DNA from: Pseudanabaena sp. FACHB-1998
GTDB taxonomy: Bacteria > Cyanobacteriota > Cyanobacteriia > Pseudanabaenales > Pseudanabaenaceae
Direction of reading: 5' to 3'
Assembly: GCF_014696355.1 (NCBI RefSeq)
Contig: NZ_JACJQA010000038.1
Location: forward strand, 1 to 57,839
Length of the DNA stretch: 57,839 nucleotides
The notes below the pieces were generated by a model. That model made no database searches, was not told where the DNA came from, and saw nothing but the letters and a program-made list of their open reading frames with translations. Positions 1 to 7,952 of this stretch are shown in pieces; within the stretch, counting starts at the first letter, position 1; each line of letters opens with the position of its first letter. Made by a program: the position numbers and the translations under genes.

Positions 1-107
1 ATCACCTCTGAGCTTTTACATTTTGGACAGTGTATTCCTGTTGTCCATCGCATCTGACGTACTGTTTCGTAACATTTTTCGTCATCAATTAGATGGGTTA
101 AGTTCAC
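1..107 (-). CDS. IS1595-family transposase, N-terminal fragment cut by the window edge
   Basis: Reading the minus strand from a GTG at 107 gives an open frame to the left edge. It contains a D-D-E-K-C-Y-E-T-V-R-Q stretch, then Q-M-R-W, then H-C-P-K-C-K. This matches the N-terminal zinc-ribbon region of IS1595-type (ISXO2-like) transposases, which precedes the catalytic DDE/N domain. An in-frame TAG lies about 35 bases upstream, so the GTG is the likely start, although no good ribosome binding site is seen. The rest of the gene is outside the window, so it cannot be said whether the element is intact. The family call rests on the pattern of only about 35 residues. Confidence 0.6.
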   Translation of the reverse strand, partial: MNLTHLIDDEKCYETVRQMRWTTGIHCPKCKSSEV

Positions 108-199
108 ACTCAGTATAGGGATCGCGGCTTTTGGATTTCGCTACAATATTATCAAGTTCTTCCTTACTTTCACCTCCCCGATTCACCTATTGAGCCAAA

Positions 200-249
200 C
201 CCAAAATAAGTTGATTCGCCCGCTTCGCGGGCGAATCAACTTATTTGGG
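200..249. repeat. Long hairpin, TTC loop
   Basis: Arms of about 23-24 bases with one bulged A pair around the apex GC-TTC-GC. The hairpin lies between the transposase fragment and the GH19 gene. It belongs to the set of intergenic hairpins in this window that share a GC-NNN-GC apex. Confidence 0.85.
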
Positions 250-384
250 TTCTTGGTTTTATTAAGCCGAGGTACTTAGAAAAATTGCAAAATGTTTTAA
301 AAAATCACGAATACCCAAGTTTTATTTACAAAAATAGTTTTGGAAGTCGATAATTACTTAACTAATCATGGTGAAGTAATCCAA

Positions 385-1125
385 ATGGGAATAATGAAAG
401 CGAAGGTTGCGACAAAATTGAAAATCCGTCCTGTTGATTCATCGCAACTGACTAAACCCAATGAAACTATTGATGTACCAGTAGGTAAAAGTTATGGATA
501 TGATAAATTTGACCCTGCTGACAATGGACATGTAAAAGTTACCCTTGCTGCAAATAGTGGAGTTTATTATGCATTTCCTCCCCATTGGGATGGATTAGTC
601 CCATCTCAAATTGTGAGTAAACAGCAAGCTGAAGCTCTATTTGGGAATCCAATTACCGATGTACAGTTGCAAGATTTGAATGCCTGTTTAGGACGCTACA
701 AGATTACAACTAAGGTCAGACTACGGCACTTTTTGAGTCAAATCGCCCATGAGTCGGGCGGCTTGCAATATACCGAAGAACTTGCCGATGGCTGTGATTA
801 TGAAGGACGTGATGATTTAGGGAATGTCAATGCTGGGGATGGTCCAAGATATAAGGGTGCTGGTGTAATTCAGCTTACGGGACGGACAAATTATCAAGCT
901 TTTAGCAAGGCGATCGCCGATCCTAAAGTAATGGAGGGAGTTAATTATGTTGCTGCTAAATACCCATTTACCAGTGCAGGTTTTTGGTGGTCCAACAATG
1001 ATATGAATACCCTCTGCGATAGTGGCGGAACCGTCGAGCAAGTGACGTTACGGGTAAATGGTGGCTATAACGGTTTAGAAGATCGCCAGCACTACTACGA
1101 TAAGGCTTGCAGCATCTTTGCCTAA
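385..1125 (+). CDS. GH19 chitinase/lysozyme-like protein with N-terminal SH3-like segment
   Basis: The C-terminal half (about residues 85-245) matches the GH19 chitinase-like fold also found in phage endolysins. It has R-H-F-L-S-Q-I-A-H-E-S-G with the presumed catalytic Glu at 123, a second acidic site in Y-E-G-R-D-D-L-G-N (Glu140), and the conserved G-A-G-V-I-Q-L-T-G-R-x-N-Y. The first 75 residues resemble a small SH3-like module and contain no signal peptide. Two in-frame ATGs (385, 394) and an upstream TTG (340) are possible starts; 385 was chosen because it is the first ATG. A clearly related GH19 domain lies at 39878-40666 with a different N-terminal module. The likely role is hydrolysis of peptidoglycan or another N-acetylglucosamine polymer. 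How it leaves the cell is not apparent. Confidence 0.8.
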   Translation: MGIMKAKVATKLKIRPVDSSQLTKPNETIDVPVGKSYGYDKFDPADNGHVKVTLAANSGVYYAFPPHWDGLVPSQIVSKQQAEALFGNPITDVQLQDLNACLGRYKITTKVRLRHFLSQIAHESGGLQYTEELADGCDYEGRDDLGNVNAGDGPRYKGAGVIQLTGRTNYQAFSKAIADPKVMEGVNYVAAKYPFTSAGFWWSNNDMNTLCDSGGTVEQVTLRVNGGYNGLEDRQHYYDKACSIFA

Positions 1126-1153
1126 GTATCGGGCTGCAATTAAATATAAAACC

Positions 1154-1196
1154 CCTAAAGCTGAGGCGCACGCGCAGCGTGCGCCTCAGCTTTAGG
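1154..1196. terminator. Perfect 20-bp hairpin after the GH19 gene
   Basis: Two perfectly complementary 20-base arms enclose the loop GCA (apex GC-GCA-GC) and are followed by TTTT on the plus strand. The position 28 bases after the GH19 stop suggests transcription termination or 3' end protection. Confidence 0.7.
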
Positions 1197-1211
1197 TTTT
1201 AGTTATGCATT

Positions 1212-1240
1212 AAAAAGCCCTTGCAATGCAAGGGCTTTTT
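1212..1240 (-). terminator. Rho-independent terminator of tRNA-Thr
   Basis: AAAAAGCCCTTGC, AAT, GCAAGGGCTTTTT is a perfect stem with a T run on either strand. It lies 8 bases beyond the 3' end of the minus-strand tRNA gene. Confidence 0.8.
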
Positions 1241-1248
1241 ATGTTTAA

Positions 1249-1320
1249 GCTGGGGACGAGACTCGAACTCGTGACCTACTGATTACAAATCAGTTGCTCT
1301 ACCAACTGAGCTACACCAGC
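1249..1320 (-). tRNA. trnT: tRNA-Thr (anticodon TGT)
   Basis: The reverse complement begins GCTGGTGTAGCTCAGTTGG and ends GTTCGAGTCTCGTCCCCAGC. It folds as a normal cloverleaf: 7-bp acceptor stem, a D arm with GTTGGTAGAGC, anticodon stem CTGAT/ATCAG around a loop with TGT at the anticodon, and a T arm with GTTCGAGTC. CCA is not encoded. The anticodon reads ACA-type Thr codons. Confidence 0.96.
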
Positions 1321-1435
1321 AAATTTAGTGCTAAAGAATGATAACAGAAGTGCGATCGCTTTAGCAATATTTAAATATTTACTCTCAAAAGCGAAAGTTA
1401 AAGAGTTAGGAGTTGTGTAGAAAGCGCGGGTAAGT

Positions 1436-1490
1436 CACTTGACAATTGAAAACTAAGCCTAAAATTTGCCTAGTTTTCAATTGTCAAGTG
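1436..1490. repeat. Hairpin in the 300-bp gap between tRNA-Thr and the J-domain gene
   Basis: CACTTGACAATTGAAAACTA pairs with its complement at 1471-1490 around a loop of about 15 bases. No gene or other clear signal was seen in the rest of 1321-1620. Confidence 0.75.
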
Positions 1491-1620
1491 GTTGACGCTA
1501 ATTGAATATCCCTACAAAATGCTTAATAGAAAAGTTTTGAACTGTTTCGAGCATATCGAGATTCTAAAAATTTGGTATGAAAACATAAATCATTAGCGCA
1601 CATCATAGATTGATACGGAC

Positions 1621-2340
1621 ATGGCTAGGACAAGCGATCGCACAACGACAAATACCCAAAAGGTCAATCATTACAAAACCTTGCGGATTAGCTACAACGC
1701 AAATCCTGCTGAGGTCAAAAGCGCCTATCGCGGACTAGTCAAAGAGTTTCACCCCGATTGCAATCATCACCTCGACAACCATGATGATATCGCCTCGATC
1801 AATCTCGCTTATGAAGTCCTGAGCAATCCCCAAGCTCGCGCCCATTACGATCGCAGTTTGGGGCTTAAGCATAATCCGAACCGTAGTTCTCCGAGTGTGA
1901 AGCGATCGCCTACCAAGCGCGAAACCCATCTTAATGAAGATCAAAAAATTGATCGCTGGATCAAGCTAGTTTATGAACCGATCAGCGAAATGCTAGAGGT
2001 AATTCTGGATAGTCTAGATGAGCAGATTGATACTCTGGCGGACGATCCCTATGATGATGGTCTGATGGAAGATTTTGAAGACTACATTGATGATTGTCGG
2101 GGTTCCTATGCAAAGGCGCAGATTTTCTTTAGAGCCTTTCCTAATCCTGCCTCCGCCGCAGGTATTGCTAGCTATCTTTATCATTGCCTGAATGCGATTA
2201 GTGATGGCATTGAAGAGTTAAATTATTTCACCTTAAACTTTGATGATCACCATTTACATACAGGGCAGGAGCTATGGCGCAGGGCGGAAGAAATGCGCTA
2301 CTACGCTCAAAGGGCGATGCAAAATTTGCAAAGGGACTAG
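1621..2340 (+). CDS. J-domain (DnaJ-like) protein
   Basis: Residues about 17-80 form a J domain: H-Y-K-T-L at the start, the essential HPD tripeptide at 44-46 (K-E-F-H-P-D), and the helix IV region A-Y-E-V-L-S-N-P-x-A-R-x-x-Y-D. J domains stimulate the ATPase of Hsp70 (DnaK). There is no G/F region or zinc domain, so this is a J-domain-only co-chaperone rather than canonical DnaJ. The remaining 150 residues are acidic, mainly helical and not recognised; they may provide client specificity. The protein is soluble, with no signal peptide or membrane helix. The gene stands alone and is followed by a hairpin at 2353-2399. Confidence 0.85.
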   Translation: MARTSDRTTTNTQKVNHYKTLRISYNANPAEVKSAYRGLVKEFHPDCNHHLDNHDDIASINLAYEVLSNPQARAHYDRSLGLKHNPNRSSPSVKRSPTKRETHLNEDQKIDRWIKLVYEPISEMLEVILDSLDEQIDTLADDPYDDGLMEDFEDYIDDCRGSYAKAQIFFRAFPNPASAAGIASYLYHCLNAISDGIEELNYFTLNFDDHHLHTGQELWRRAEEMRYYAQRAMQNLQRD

Positions 2341-2352
2341 TTGTCATTCAAT

Positions 2353-2399
2353 AATTAAAAAGAGTGGCGCAGGGGCAACGTGCGCCACTCTTTTTAATT
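2353..2399. terminator. Hairpin after the J-domain gene
   Basis: AATTAAAAAGAGTGGCGCA pairs with its complement over about 19 bases around an 8-base loop, ending in a T-rich stretch. It starts 13 bases after the stop codon and is a probable terminator. Confidence 0.7.
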
Positions 2400-2533
2400 A
2401 AGCCTAGCTATGTTCGTTTTTTGAGATTCTTTTAATTTTTGTGTACTAAGCAAATTGGCGTGGGAAGATAGTTAAAGTTTGTATTCTCTAACACAGACGC
2501 AAATCGTTGTTAGATAAAATACAAATCATTAAT

Positions 2534-2656
2534 TAATACCAAAACATAAAACAGCAAAGCCATTTTATGTCTTTGAAACCCTTATGAGGGTTGATTTTTA
2601 ATTAATAAAAGTGTTGTCACACTTTCATTAATTGGCTATTAATTGGTTTGGTATTA
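2534..2656. repeat. Dispersed element B, copy 1 (uninterrupted)
   Basis: A 123-bp element bounded by perfect 10-bp inverted repeats TAATACCAAA / TTTGGTATTA. It contains an AGCCATTTT-type hairpin half, the AACCC-TTATGA-GGGTT palindrome and an AAAGTGTTGTCACACTTTC hairpin. The same order of parts (or its reverse) recurs at 10618-10841, 13606-13715 and 41708-41807. It carries no ORF, so it is MITE-like. Confidence 0.7.
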
Positions 2657-2700
2657 AGTCTTTGACTGGTTACGCAAAAACCTAAATAGAGAGTTTGGTT

Positions 2701-2922
2701 ATGTTGCACTCACTTTACTATTCCATCAGCGCTATTCAAGACGAAGCAAGACATCTACTTGAAAGTGGGAGACTGAGCCGCAGTCAACCTATTCATACCC
2801 TTTGTCGATTTTTTCGCGATCGCGAATGGTGTCAAATCGAACGAGAATTAGAAGAAAATCATTATCTATTACGCGATCGCATTTGTGATTTATTAAGCCG
2901 AGAATGTTGGCAAAATGATTAG
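2701..2922 (+). CDS. DUF4327 family protein
   Basis: A 73-residue protein. The pattern Y-S-I-S-A-I-Q-D-E-A-R-H-L, then S-Q-P-I-x-T-L-C-R-F, then W-x-x-x-E-x-E-L and L-L-R-D-R-I-x-D-L matches DUF4327, a small protein family found in cyanobacteria. Its function is unknown. The start is the ATG at 2701, with GAGAG about 8 bases upstream; an in-frame TTG two codons earlier is less likely. There is no signal peptide or membrane helix. A hairpin terminator follows 9 bases after the stop. Confidence 0.85.
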   Translation: MLHSLYYSISAIQDEARHLLESGRLSRSQPIHTLCRFFRDREWCQIERELEENHYLLRDRICDLLSRECWQND

Positions 2923-2930
2923 CAATCTTA

Positions 2931-2963
2931 AAAACAGGGAGGTACTTGCCCCCCTGTTTTTTT
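2931..2963 (+). terminator. Terminator of the DUF4327 gene
   Basis: AAAACAGGGAGG pairs with CCCCCCTGTTTT around a short loop and is followed by TTT. Confidence 0.75.
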
Positions 2964-3100
2964 AAGGTTATTAATTATTCGGATTTGAATCGCAGACTTT
3001 GTGCGAAATATTAGCCTTTAGTAACACAAAAGTTATACAATTTAACAATGTATAGCGGTAGTGCTAGCCATGTAAGCAACAATGGAGGTAATTCAAACCA

Positions 3101-4039
3101 TTGGGGAGTCAGCAAGAGCAAAAAATGAGTCAAGGCGCTAATCTAATCAACCGCCTAAAAAAATTTGTTGACCAATCTGCTAATATGCTGAATCTAGACG
3201 AAGATGTGGCGATAGAAAGGGGCATGACTCAAATTATTAAGTCGGCGGTAATGGTAATTGGTGGTGGAGAGGATAAAGTCCAAGACCGCAAGATTCTCAA
3301 AGCCTTTGTAGAAAATTCTGGTGGCTCCCAAGCTCGCATTGCGATCATTCCTTGCGCTTCAAGGGAACCAGATATTATCGGACGAATTTACCATGATATT
3401 TTTACTGACCTCGGCGCACAAGCTGTTGAGGTCTTAGATATACGTGAACGTCCTAACTATGACTATCCCGCAGCCGAAGCGTTAGTGGATCGGTTTACAG
3501 GTGTTTTTATGACTGGTGGCGATCAACTGCGTCTTTGTGGTCTGATTGCCGATACGCCTTTTGCGATTACGATCGCTAAGCGAATTACTGAAAATCGCTT
3601 AGTTTTAGCAGGCACGAGTGCTGGCGCAGCTGCTATGGGCTATAACATGATTTCTGGTGGTAGTAGTGGTGAGTCTCCTCACAAGGAACTCGTAAATATG
3701 AGCACTGGGCTGAGTATTTTGCCTGAGATTATTGTCGATCAGCATTTTCATAACCGTAATCGGATGGCTCGTCTGATTACGGCGATCGCTGCCCATCCAG
3801 ATAAGATTGGCATCGGTATTGACGAAGACACCGTAGCTATTTTTGAGCCAAATAATATTATGCGAGTTTTGGGTCGTGGCACTGTTACTGTGGTCGATCC
3901 AGGTGAGGTCTCTTACAGCAATCAATTATGGGTCAGTGGTGCTGCGCCTTTAACGATTCATAACTTGCGTGTGCATATTCTTGCCGCAGGCTGTAAATAT
4001 CACCTACTCAAGCGGATTCCGATTAGTCCGTCAGTATAG
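3101..4039 (+). CDS. cphB: Cyanophycinase (peptidase family S51)
   Basis: Cyanophycinase cleaves cyanophycin, the Asp-Arg storage polymer, to beta-Asp-Arg dipeptides. The S51 nucleophile motif G-T-S-A-G-A-A-A places Ser at 173. The partner motif is V-D-Q-H-F-H-N-R (His215), and M-T-G-G-D-Q comes before the nucleophile. The core of about 270 residues is typical for the family; the first 45 residues are an extra leader. The start is uncertain: the TTG at 3101 has GGAGG 12 bases upstream, while an ATG at 3125 (M-S-Q-G-A-N-L) lacks a clear site. Cyanophycin synthetase (cphA), which commonly neighbours cphB, is not present here. The protein is cytoplasmic. Confidence 0.9.
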   Translation: MGSQQEQKMSQGANLINRLKKFVDQSANMLNLDEDVAIERGMTQIIKSAVMVIGGGEDKVQDRKILKAFVENSGGSQARIAIIPCASREPDIIGRIYHDIFTDLGAQAVEVLDIRERPNYDYPAAEALVDRFTGVFMTGGDQLRLCGLIADTPFAITIAKRITENRLVLAGTSAGAAAMGYNMISGGSSGESPHKELVNMSTGLSILPEIIVDQHFHNRNRMARLITAIAAHPDKIGIGIDEDTVAIFEPNNIMRVLGRGTVTVVDPGEVSYSNQLWVSGAAPLTIHNLRVHILAAGCKYHLLKRIPISPSV

Positions 4040-4043
4040 AAAA

Positions 4044-4084
4044 CCCAAAAAGAAGGCGGCGCATCGCGCCGCCTTCTTTTTGGG
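4044..4084. terminator. Perfect 19-bp hairpin after cphB
   Basis: Arms CCCAAAAAGAAGGCGGCGC and its exact complement flank the loop ATC (apex GC-ATC-GC), starting 5 bases after the cphB stop. It is likely terminator material. Confidence 0.75.
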
Positions 4085-4125
4085 CTTCAATTAATGGCTA
4101 TATTTCAAGCTGATATTTTTTTGTT

Positions 4126-4233
4126 TATAGCTGTGGTCACTTGCATGAGGACAAATCACAAAACCAGAAGATTAGTTGCGGCACGAAGTGCCACAACTAG
4201 TCTTCTGGTTTTGTGTCCTAACATGGCAACAGC
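4126..4233. repeat. Dispersed element A, copy 1 (one end decayed)
   Basis: The left end TATAGCTGTGGTCA is identical to the terminal repeat of the copy at 20761-20876. The centre is the AGTTGCGGC / GCCACAACT hairpin flanked by AAAACCAGAAGA and TCTTCTGGTTTTG. The right end (GGCAACAGC) has diverged. The frame open across it at 4094-4297 is an artefact of the repeat. Confidence 0.7.
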
Positions 4234-4275
4234 CCAAAATAATAGTGATGCTTCGCGCCGCTATTATTTTGGGCT
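4231..4275. repeat. Hairpin AGCCCAAAATAATAG
   Basis: A 15-bp arm AGCCCAAAATAATAG and its exact complement flank a 15-base loop. It abuts element A and lies about 130 bases before pxcA. Confidence 0.65.
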
Positions 4276-4406
4276 TCGTTTGCTGAATAAAATTTAAAAT
4301 GTTAGGTTATCGATCTACAAAAACATTTTGCAATAATTATTCTCCCCTAAACTAAGCAACGACTGTAATTTCTGCATTTATAGGCTATCGCCTCATTTGC
4401 CCACCT

Positions 4407-6032
4407 ATGAACACCCCCCCTGACAGCAACTCCTCTCCTCTCAAAAATATATTTTCTTGGGTTCAGAACACTCCCGAAAGAGCCATTAACGAAGCTTTTG
4501 AATCTGCTGTCAAGATCAAGCGAGTTGAAGAAGAAAACTTTAAGGGCAACAAAATTGCCAATGATGGCAGCTTTAGCACCAGTGTATTTAGTGTATTTGA
4601 AATCCAGCTTCAAAAAAATCTCAGAAACATTAATCTATGTCTTAATTTTTACAAGGTCAGTGCTAACTTACCGTATTTGCAGACTCAAAGCTCCTCTAAC
4701 CAAGCTAATACGGCGATCGCCAAATATTCCCCCAACAGCCAAGACCTTGATCCCGTTGGTAATGGGCAGCTTTCCGCTAATCAACTGGGTGGTAATAGTC
4801 GTAGGTTTTCAATTTACCAAAAGCTCGCCTTTATCGACTACATGCTCGATCGATATAACAATGCCAGCGATCGCGTTATTGATGTCGAATTTAAGCCTTC
4901 CGAAAAAGCTCCTGTCAACTCCAAGCGATCGGGTGAGGAGGAGATAGGCTCCGACGAGACCGAAAAGTTTCAACTTTTTAAAAACAATAAATCCAAAAAT
5001 TTCAGGCGCACAACCCCGCCAAGCACATCCGTTGAGAAAAGCATCTTACCTGGCTCTTTTTTTAAAGCCTTCGATCGCGTTAAACGAAATCTTAGCGGCT
5101 CCTATCTTGAATATGAAAAGGACATCGTTGAAGAGCTAAGGCAATCACGGGAACGCATTAACCAAGCCCTTCGTTATATCGTCATTCTGGTGATTTCTGT
5201 AATTGCGGTGCAGTTTTTATCCAAAACCTTGGTCTTCAGCCCGATGATCAACAGTTTTATTGATAATAAAAACATGACCGTTAGGTTTAGCCCCGCTATT
5301 GAGGAAAAAGCGTTTAATGCGCTCAAGATAGCAAAAGAGCGGATTGAATTTGATTACATGATCAAATCAATTATGGCGGAACGGGCTGATCCCAAAGACG
5401 AAACCTTAGAAAAAGCTGAAGCACCTAAACCAGAATCTCCTAAGGAAACAAATAAGCAGGAGCCAGCTAAACCTGAAATCTCTAAAACAGAGACTGCTAA
5501 ATCTGAAGCTAAGGAGGAAATTGGCAAATCTGAGGGTAAAAATGCTGAGAATAAAACCGTGGAACGCGCCGAAAATTCGTCCTCTGAAGAAGTTGAAGCT
5601 TTAATTAAGCAGGAATCCATCAAGATCTTAAAAAGATATAACGAGGAAAGCCTCAATGGAGTAAAGAACTTACTCGCCGATATTACATCTGCTTTTGTCT
5701 TTTATATATTTCTGTTGTCAGGTCGTAAGGAACTGCAAACCATCAAAGAATTTCTTGATGAGGTGCTTTACAGCCTCAATGACAATGCCAAGGCTTTTTT
5801 AATCATCATTTCTACCGACACCTTTGTCGGATTCCACTCCAGCGAAGGCTGGGATGCATTGCTAACAGTTGTCTTTGAGCATTTTGGACTACCAGAAAAT
5901 AAAATATTAGCCCAGTCATTTATCTCCACGGTTCCCGTTTTCTTAGACGGCTTATTCAAGTTTTGGATTTTCCAATATCTCACCCAAGCCTCGCCTTCTA
6001 CGGCGACTATTTATCGTGAAATGAACGAATAA
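4407..6032 (+). CDS. pxcA: Proton extrusion protein PxcA (CemA family)
   Basis: PxcA/CotA is a membrane protein needed for light-induced proton extrusion and inorganic-carbon uptake; plastid CemA is its relative. The C-terminal half carries the family pattern: L-E-Y-E-K-D-I-V-E-E-L-R-x-S-R followed by a helix at 257-278, helices near 421-438, 461-478 and 504-526, the segment S-T-D-T-F-V-G-F-H-S and L-F-K-F-W-I-F at the end. The N-terminal 250 residues are hydrophilic and variable. Between the first and second helices (about 327-397) lies a low-complexity stretch rich in Lys, Glu, Pro and Ala. At 541 residues it is longer than the roughly 440-470 I recall for typical homologues, largely because of this linker. 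Two hairpins after the stop separate it from the convergent livH gene. Confidence 0.9.
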   Translation: MNTPPDSNSSPLKNIFSWVQNTPERAINEAFESAVKIKRVEEENFKGNKIANDGSFSTSVFSVFEIQLQKNLRNINLCLNFYKVSANLPYLQTQSSSNQANTAIAKYSPNSQDLDPVGNGQLSANQLGGNSRRFSIYQKLAFIDYMLDRYNNASDRVIDVEFKPSEKAPVNSKRSGEEEIGSDETEKFQLFKNNKSKNFRRTTPPSTSVEKSILPGSFFKAFDRVKRNLSGSYLEYEKDIVEELRQSRERINQALRYIVILVISVIAVQFLSKTLVFSPMINSFIDNKNMTVRFSPAIEEKAFNALKIAKERIEFDYMIKSIMAERADPKDETLEKAEAPKPESPKETNKQEPAKPEISKTETAKSEAKEEIGKSEGKNAENKTVERAENSSSEEVEALIKQESIKILKRYNEESLNGVKNLLADITSAFVFYIFLLSGRKELQTIKEFLDEVLYSLNDNAKAFLIIISTDTFVGFHSSEGWDALLTVVFEHFGLPENKILAQSFISTVPVFLDGLFKFWIFQYLTQASPSTATIYREMNE

Positions 6033-6049
6033 CCCTGATCAACTAAGAA

Positions 6050-6088
6050 ATTTTTTGAAAGGGTTGCAAAGCAAGCCTTTCAAAAAAT
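6050..6088. terminator. Hairpin after pxcA (TGAAAG type)
   Basis: ATTTTTTGAAAGG pairs with its complement around GTTGC-AAA-GCAAG, with one mismatch near the loop. Its outer arms resemble those of hairpins at 13535-13581 and 49833-49899. Confidence 0.7.
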
Positions 6089-6110
6089 CTGGGTGCGATC
6101 GGCAGTCGCT

Positions 6111-6145
6111 AGAAAGACAGCTTTGCGGTGCAAAGCTGTCTTTCT
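6111..6145. terminator. Terminator between convergent pxcA and livH
   Basis: AGAAAGACAGCTTTGC and its exact complement flank the loop GGT and are followed by TTTT. It ends 5 bases before the livH stop on the opposite strand, so it may serve both genes. Confidence 0.8.
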
Positions 6146-6150
6146 TTTGA

Positions 6151-7107
6151 TTAAACTTTCTGAACAAAGGTTTTGCCAAGCAAGCCTTGAGGTCTGACTA
6201 ATAAAACGATAAACAACAGAGCAAAGGCTACGGCATCTTTATAAGCCGATTGATCTGAGGGGACAAATGATTCCGCTAAACCTAAGACCACACCGCCCAC
6301 CACTGCTCCCGGAATATTCCCTAAGCCACCAAGAACGATTACGGCTAGTCCCTTTAAACCAAAGCCAATGCCAAAATAGGGCCCCGCAATGCTGACACTA
6401 GAGCCAACGAGAGTTCCTGCTAATCCGCCGAGAAACCCTGACACAAAAAAAGTTAGTAAAATAAAAAAGTCAGTATTAATTCCTAAAAGACTAGCGGTAA
6501 TCGCATCTTCGGCAACGGCTTTCATCGCTTTACCGAGTTTGGTGTAGTTAATCGCGTAGGTCAAAATCGATAAAATGATTCCCGATACGCCGAAAATGAC
6601 GATTTGGACAGTGCGAATGGCGATCGGTTTGTCTACTGTGCCGAAGTTAATCGCTGGTGGGAGACTGCCATAGATATTGGCGGGGAAGTTGTAGCTTTCT
6701 GCGCCCACCAGATATTGAATGGTGTTAACGATGACTACGGCTACGCCCAAGCTAGAAACTAGGGTAAGTAAAGGATCGGCTTTGCGATCGCGTAGAGGTC
6801 TAAAGGCAATCCTCTCGATGAGGACGCTAACGCCACCAGCGAGAATACTACCGATGAAAATGGCAACAAAAAAGGGTAAATGCAGTTCTTTGGGTAGGGA
6901 GAGATTGGCTAAAATGCCATTAAAGCCAAATGCGCCGCCACAAAGTACATAGGTAAAATACGCGCCAAGGGTGAATACGGCTCCGTGAGCGAAGTTAATG
7001 ATCCCTAAAATTGAAAATACGAGGGTATAGCCGAGGGCAAAAATTGCGTAAACACTGCCAATGGATAAGCCATTTAAAAACTGTTGTAAAAATACGGAAA
7101 AGTCCAT
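6151..7107 (-). CDS. livH: Branched-chain/neutral amino acid ABC transporter permease, LivH type
   Basis: A very hydrophobic protein of 318 residues, the normal length of LivH permeases. The N-terminal signature is F-L-N-G-L-S-I-G-S-V-Y-A, then L-G-Y-T-L-V-F-S-I-L-G-I-I-N-F-A-H-G, and later the G-G-L-A-G-T-L and V-L-G-G-L-G-N-I-P-G-A loop that contacts the ATPases. About eight membrane helices are expected. The start M-D-F-S-V-F-L-Q-Q-F at 7107 agrees with the family; the longer open frame upstream lacks family features and overlaps the divergent gene. In cyanobacteria this subunit (NatD) works with LivM/NatC, two ATPases and a binding protein, none of which are nearby. The C39-like gene starts one base away on the other strand. 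Confidence 0.93.
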   Translation of the reverse strand: MDFSVFLQQFLNGLSIGSVYAIFALGYTLVFSILGIINFAHGAVFTLGAYFTYVLCGGAFGFNGILANLSLPKELHLPFFVAIFIGSILAGGVSVLIERIAFRPLRDRKADPLLTLVSSLGVAVVIVNTIQYLVGAESYNFPANIYGSLPPAINFGTVDKPIAIRTVQIVIFGVSGIILSILTYAINYTKLGKAMKAVAEDAITASLLGINTDFFILLTFFVSGFLGGLAGTLVGSSVSIAGPYFGIGFGLKGLAVIVLGGLGNIPGAVVGGVVLGLAESFVPSDQSAYKDAVAFALLFIVLLVRPQGLLGKTFVQKV

Positions 7108-7108
7108 A

Positions 7109-7870
7109 ATGCGTTTTTTTAAGAATTTTACACTTGCTCTTACATTTACGATTACGGGATTGGCGATCGCTTTAACTACCTCTCCGACCAATTCGGCGAT
7201 CGCCACCCTCAACCGTCCCCATACCAAGCCCATCTCATCCCCAAATCTTTTACCCAATTCTTCCGAATTTATCGCTACAGGCGCAAAGCAAGTAATTGAA
7301 TTACCCGATACAGGCGCACAAAATGATAGTTGGAGTTGTGGGCCCAATTCGGCGGCGCGAGTTTTGCGTTATTACGGGCATGAGGTGGACTATGTTTCGG
7401 TTCGAGCCTTAACGGATAAGAAATTATTTTTACCGCAAAAAATGCGGAATCCCTTCAACAATCAATGGATTGAGATCCGCACTGGTACGCCTCCCGCCAC
7501 GTTGCAACAGGTGATGCAACGCTGGGAAGGCGATCGCGTTAAACGCTCACCCCAAACAAGTTTTAATCGATTAATTAATTTAGTCCGTTCGGGTAAACCT
7601 GCGATCGCCTTGGTGCGGGTGGGTGGTTTTACAGTGCCATATGTTGGCACGATTCCCTATTTACATTGGATTGCTGTGACAGGCGTTGACCCGCAGCGTC
7701 AACAGATCTATTACACCGATACAAATAGCCAAAGCTATTCTATGTCTTATAAGGATTTTCAGACTCAATGGAATTTAGGCTTAGATCGCGATGTAAGTAT
7801 GGCGATCGCCAATGTTCTTAAAAGTAACGGTGTAGAAGCAAGAACAATTGTCTGGGTAGATCGCAGTTAA
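7109..7870 (+). CDS. Secreted C39-like (papain-fold) protein
   Basis: The protein starts with a Sec-type signal peptide (positive M-R-F-F-K, hydrophobic 8-24). The body has a papain-like C39 arrangement: Cys77 in S-W-S-C-G-P-N-S-A, His186 in Y-L-H-W-I-A-V-T-G and Asp204 in Y-Y-T-D-T-N. C39 peptidases classically trim double-glycine leaders, but stand-alone exported versions like this one have mostly unknown substrates. The start at 7109 was chosen for the signal peptide, with GGAAAAG about 6 bases upstream inside the livH coding region. A start at 7061 would spoil the signal peptide. The two start codons (CAT a ATG) are one base apart, so each promoter must lie within the other gene. Confidence 0.75.
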   Translation: MRFFKNFTLALTFTITGLAIALTTSPTNSAIATLNRPHTKPISSPNLLPNSSEFIATGAKQVIELPDTGAQNDSWSCGPNSAARVLRYYGHEVDYVSVRALTDKKLFLPQKMRNPFNNQWIEIRTGTPPATLQQVMQRWEGDRVKRSPQTSFNRLINLVRSGKPAIALVRVGGFTVPYVGTIPYLHWIAVTGVDPQRQQIYYTDTNSQSYSMSYKDFQTQWNLGLDRDVSMAIANVLKSNGVEARTIVWVDRS

Positions 7871-7952
7871 AATTTAAAGCTAGGGTTGCTTTAAAAAGAA
7901 ATCCCAACTTAAATTTCGTGTTCTAATTAGAGCTAATAATAGTTATACAAAT

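Noticed and set aside
4094-4297. 67-codon plus-strand frame
   Set aside because: It runs through element A and a hairpin; composition follows the repeats and there is no ribosome site.
5354-5656. 100-codon antisense frame within pxcA
   Set aside because: Mirror of the low-complexity Lys/Glu linker; Ser/Leu-rich artefact.
7108-7347. Upstream extension of livH to 398 residues
   Set aside because: The extra 80 residues lack family similarity and lie over the signal-peptide region of the divergent gene.
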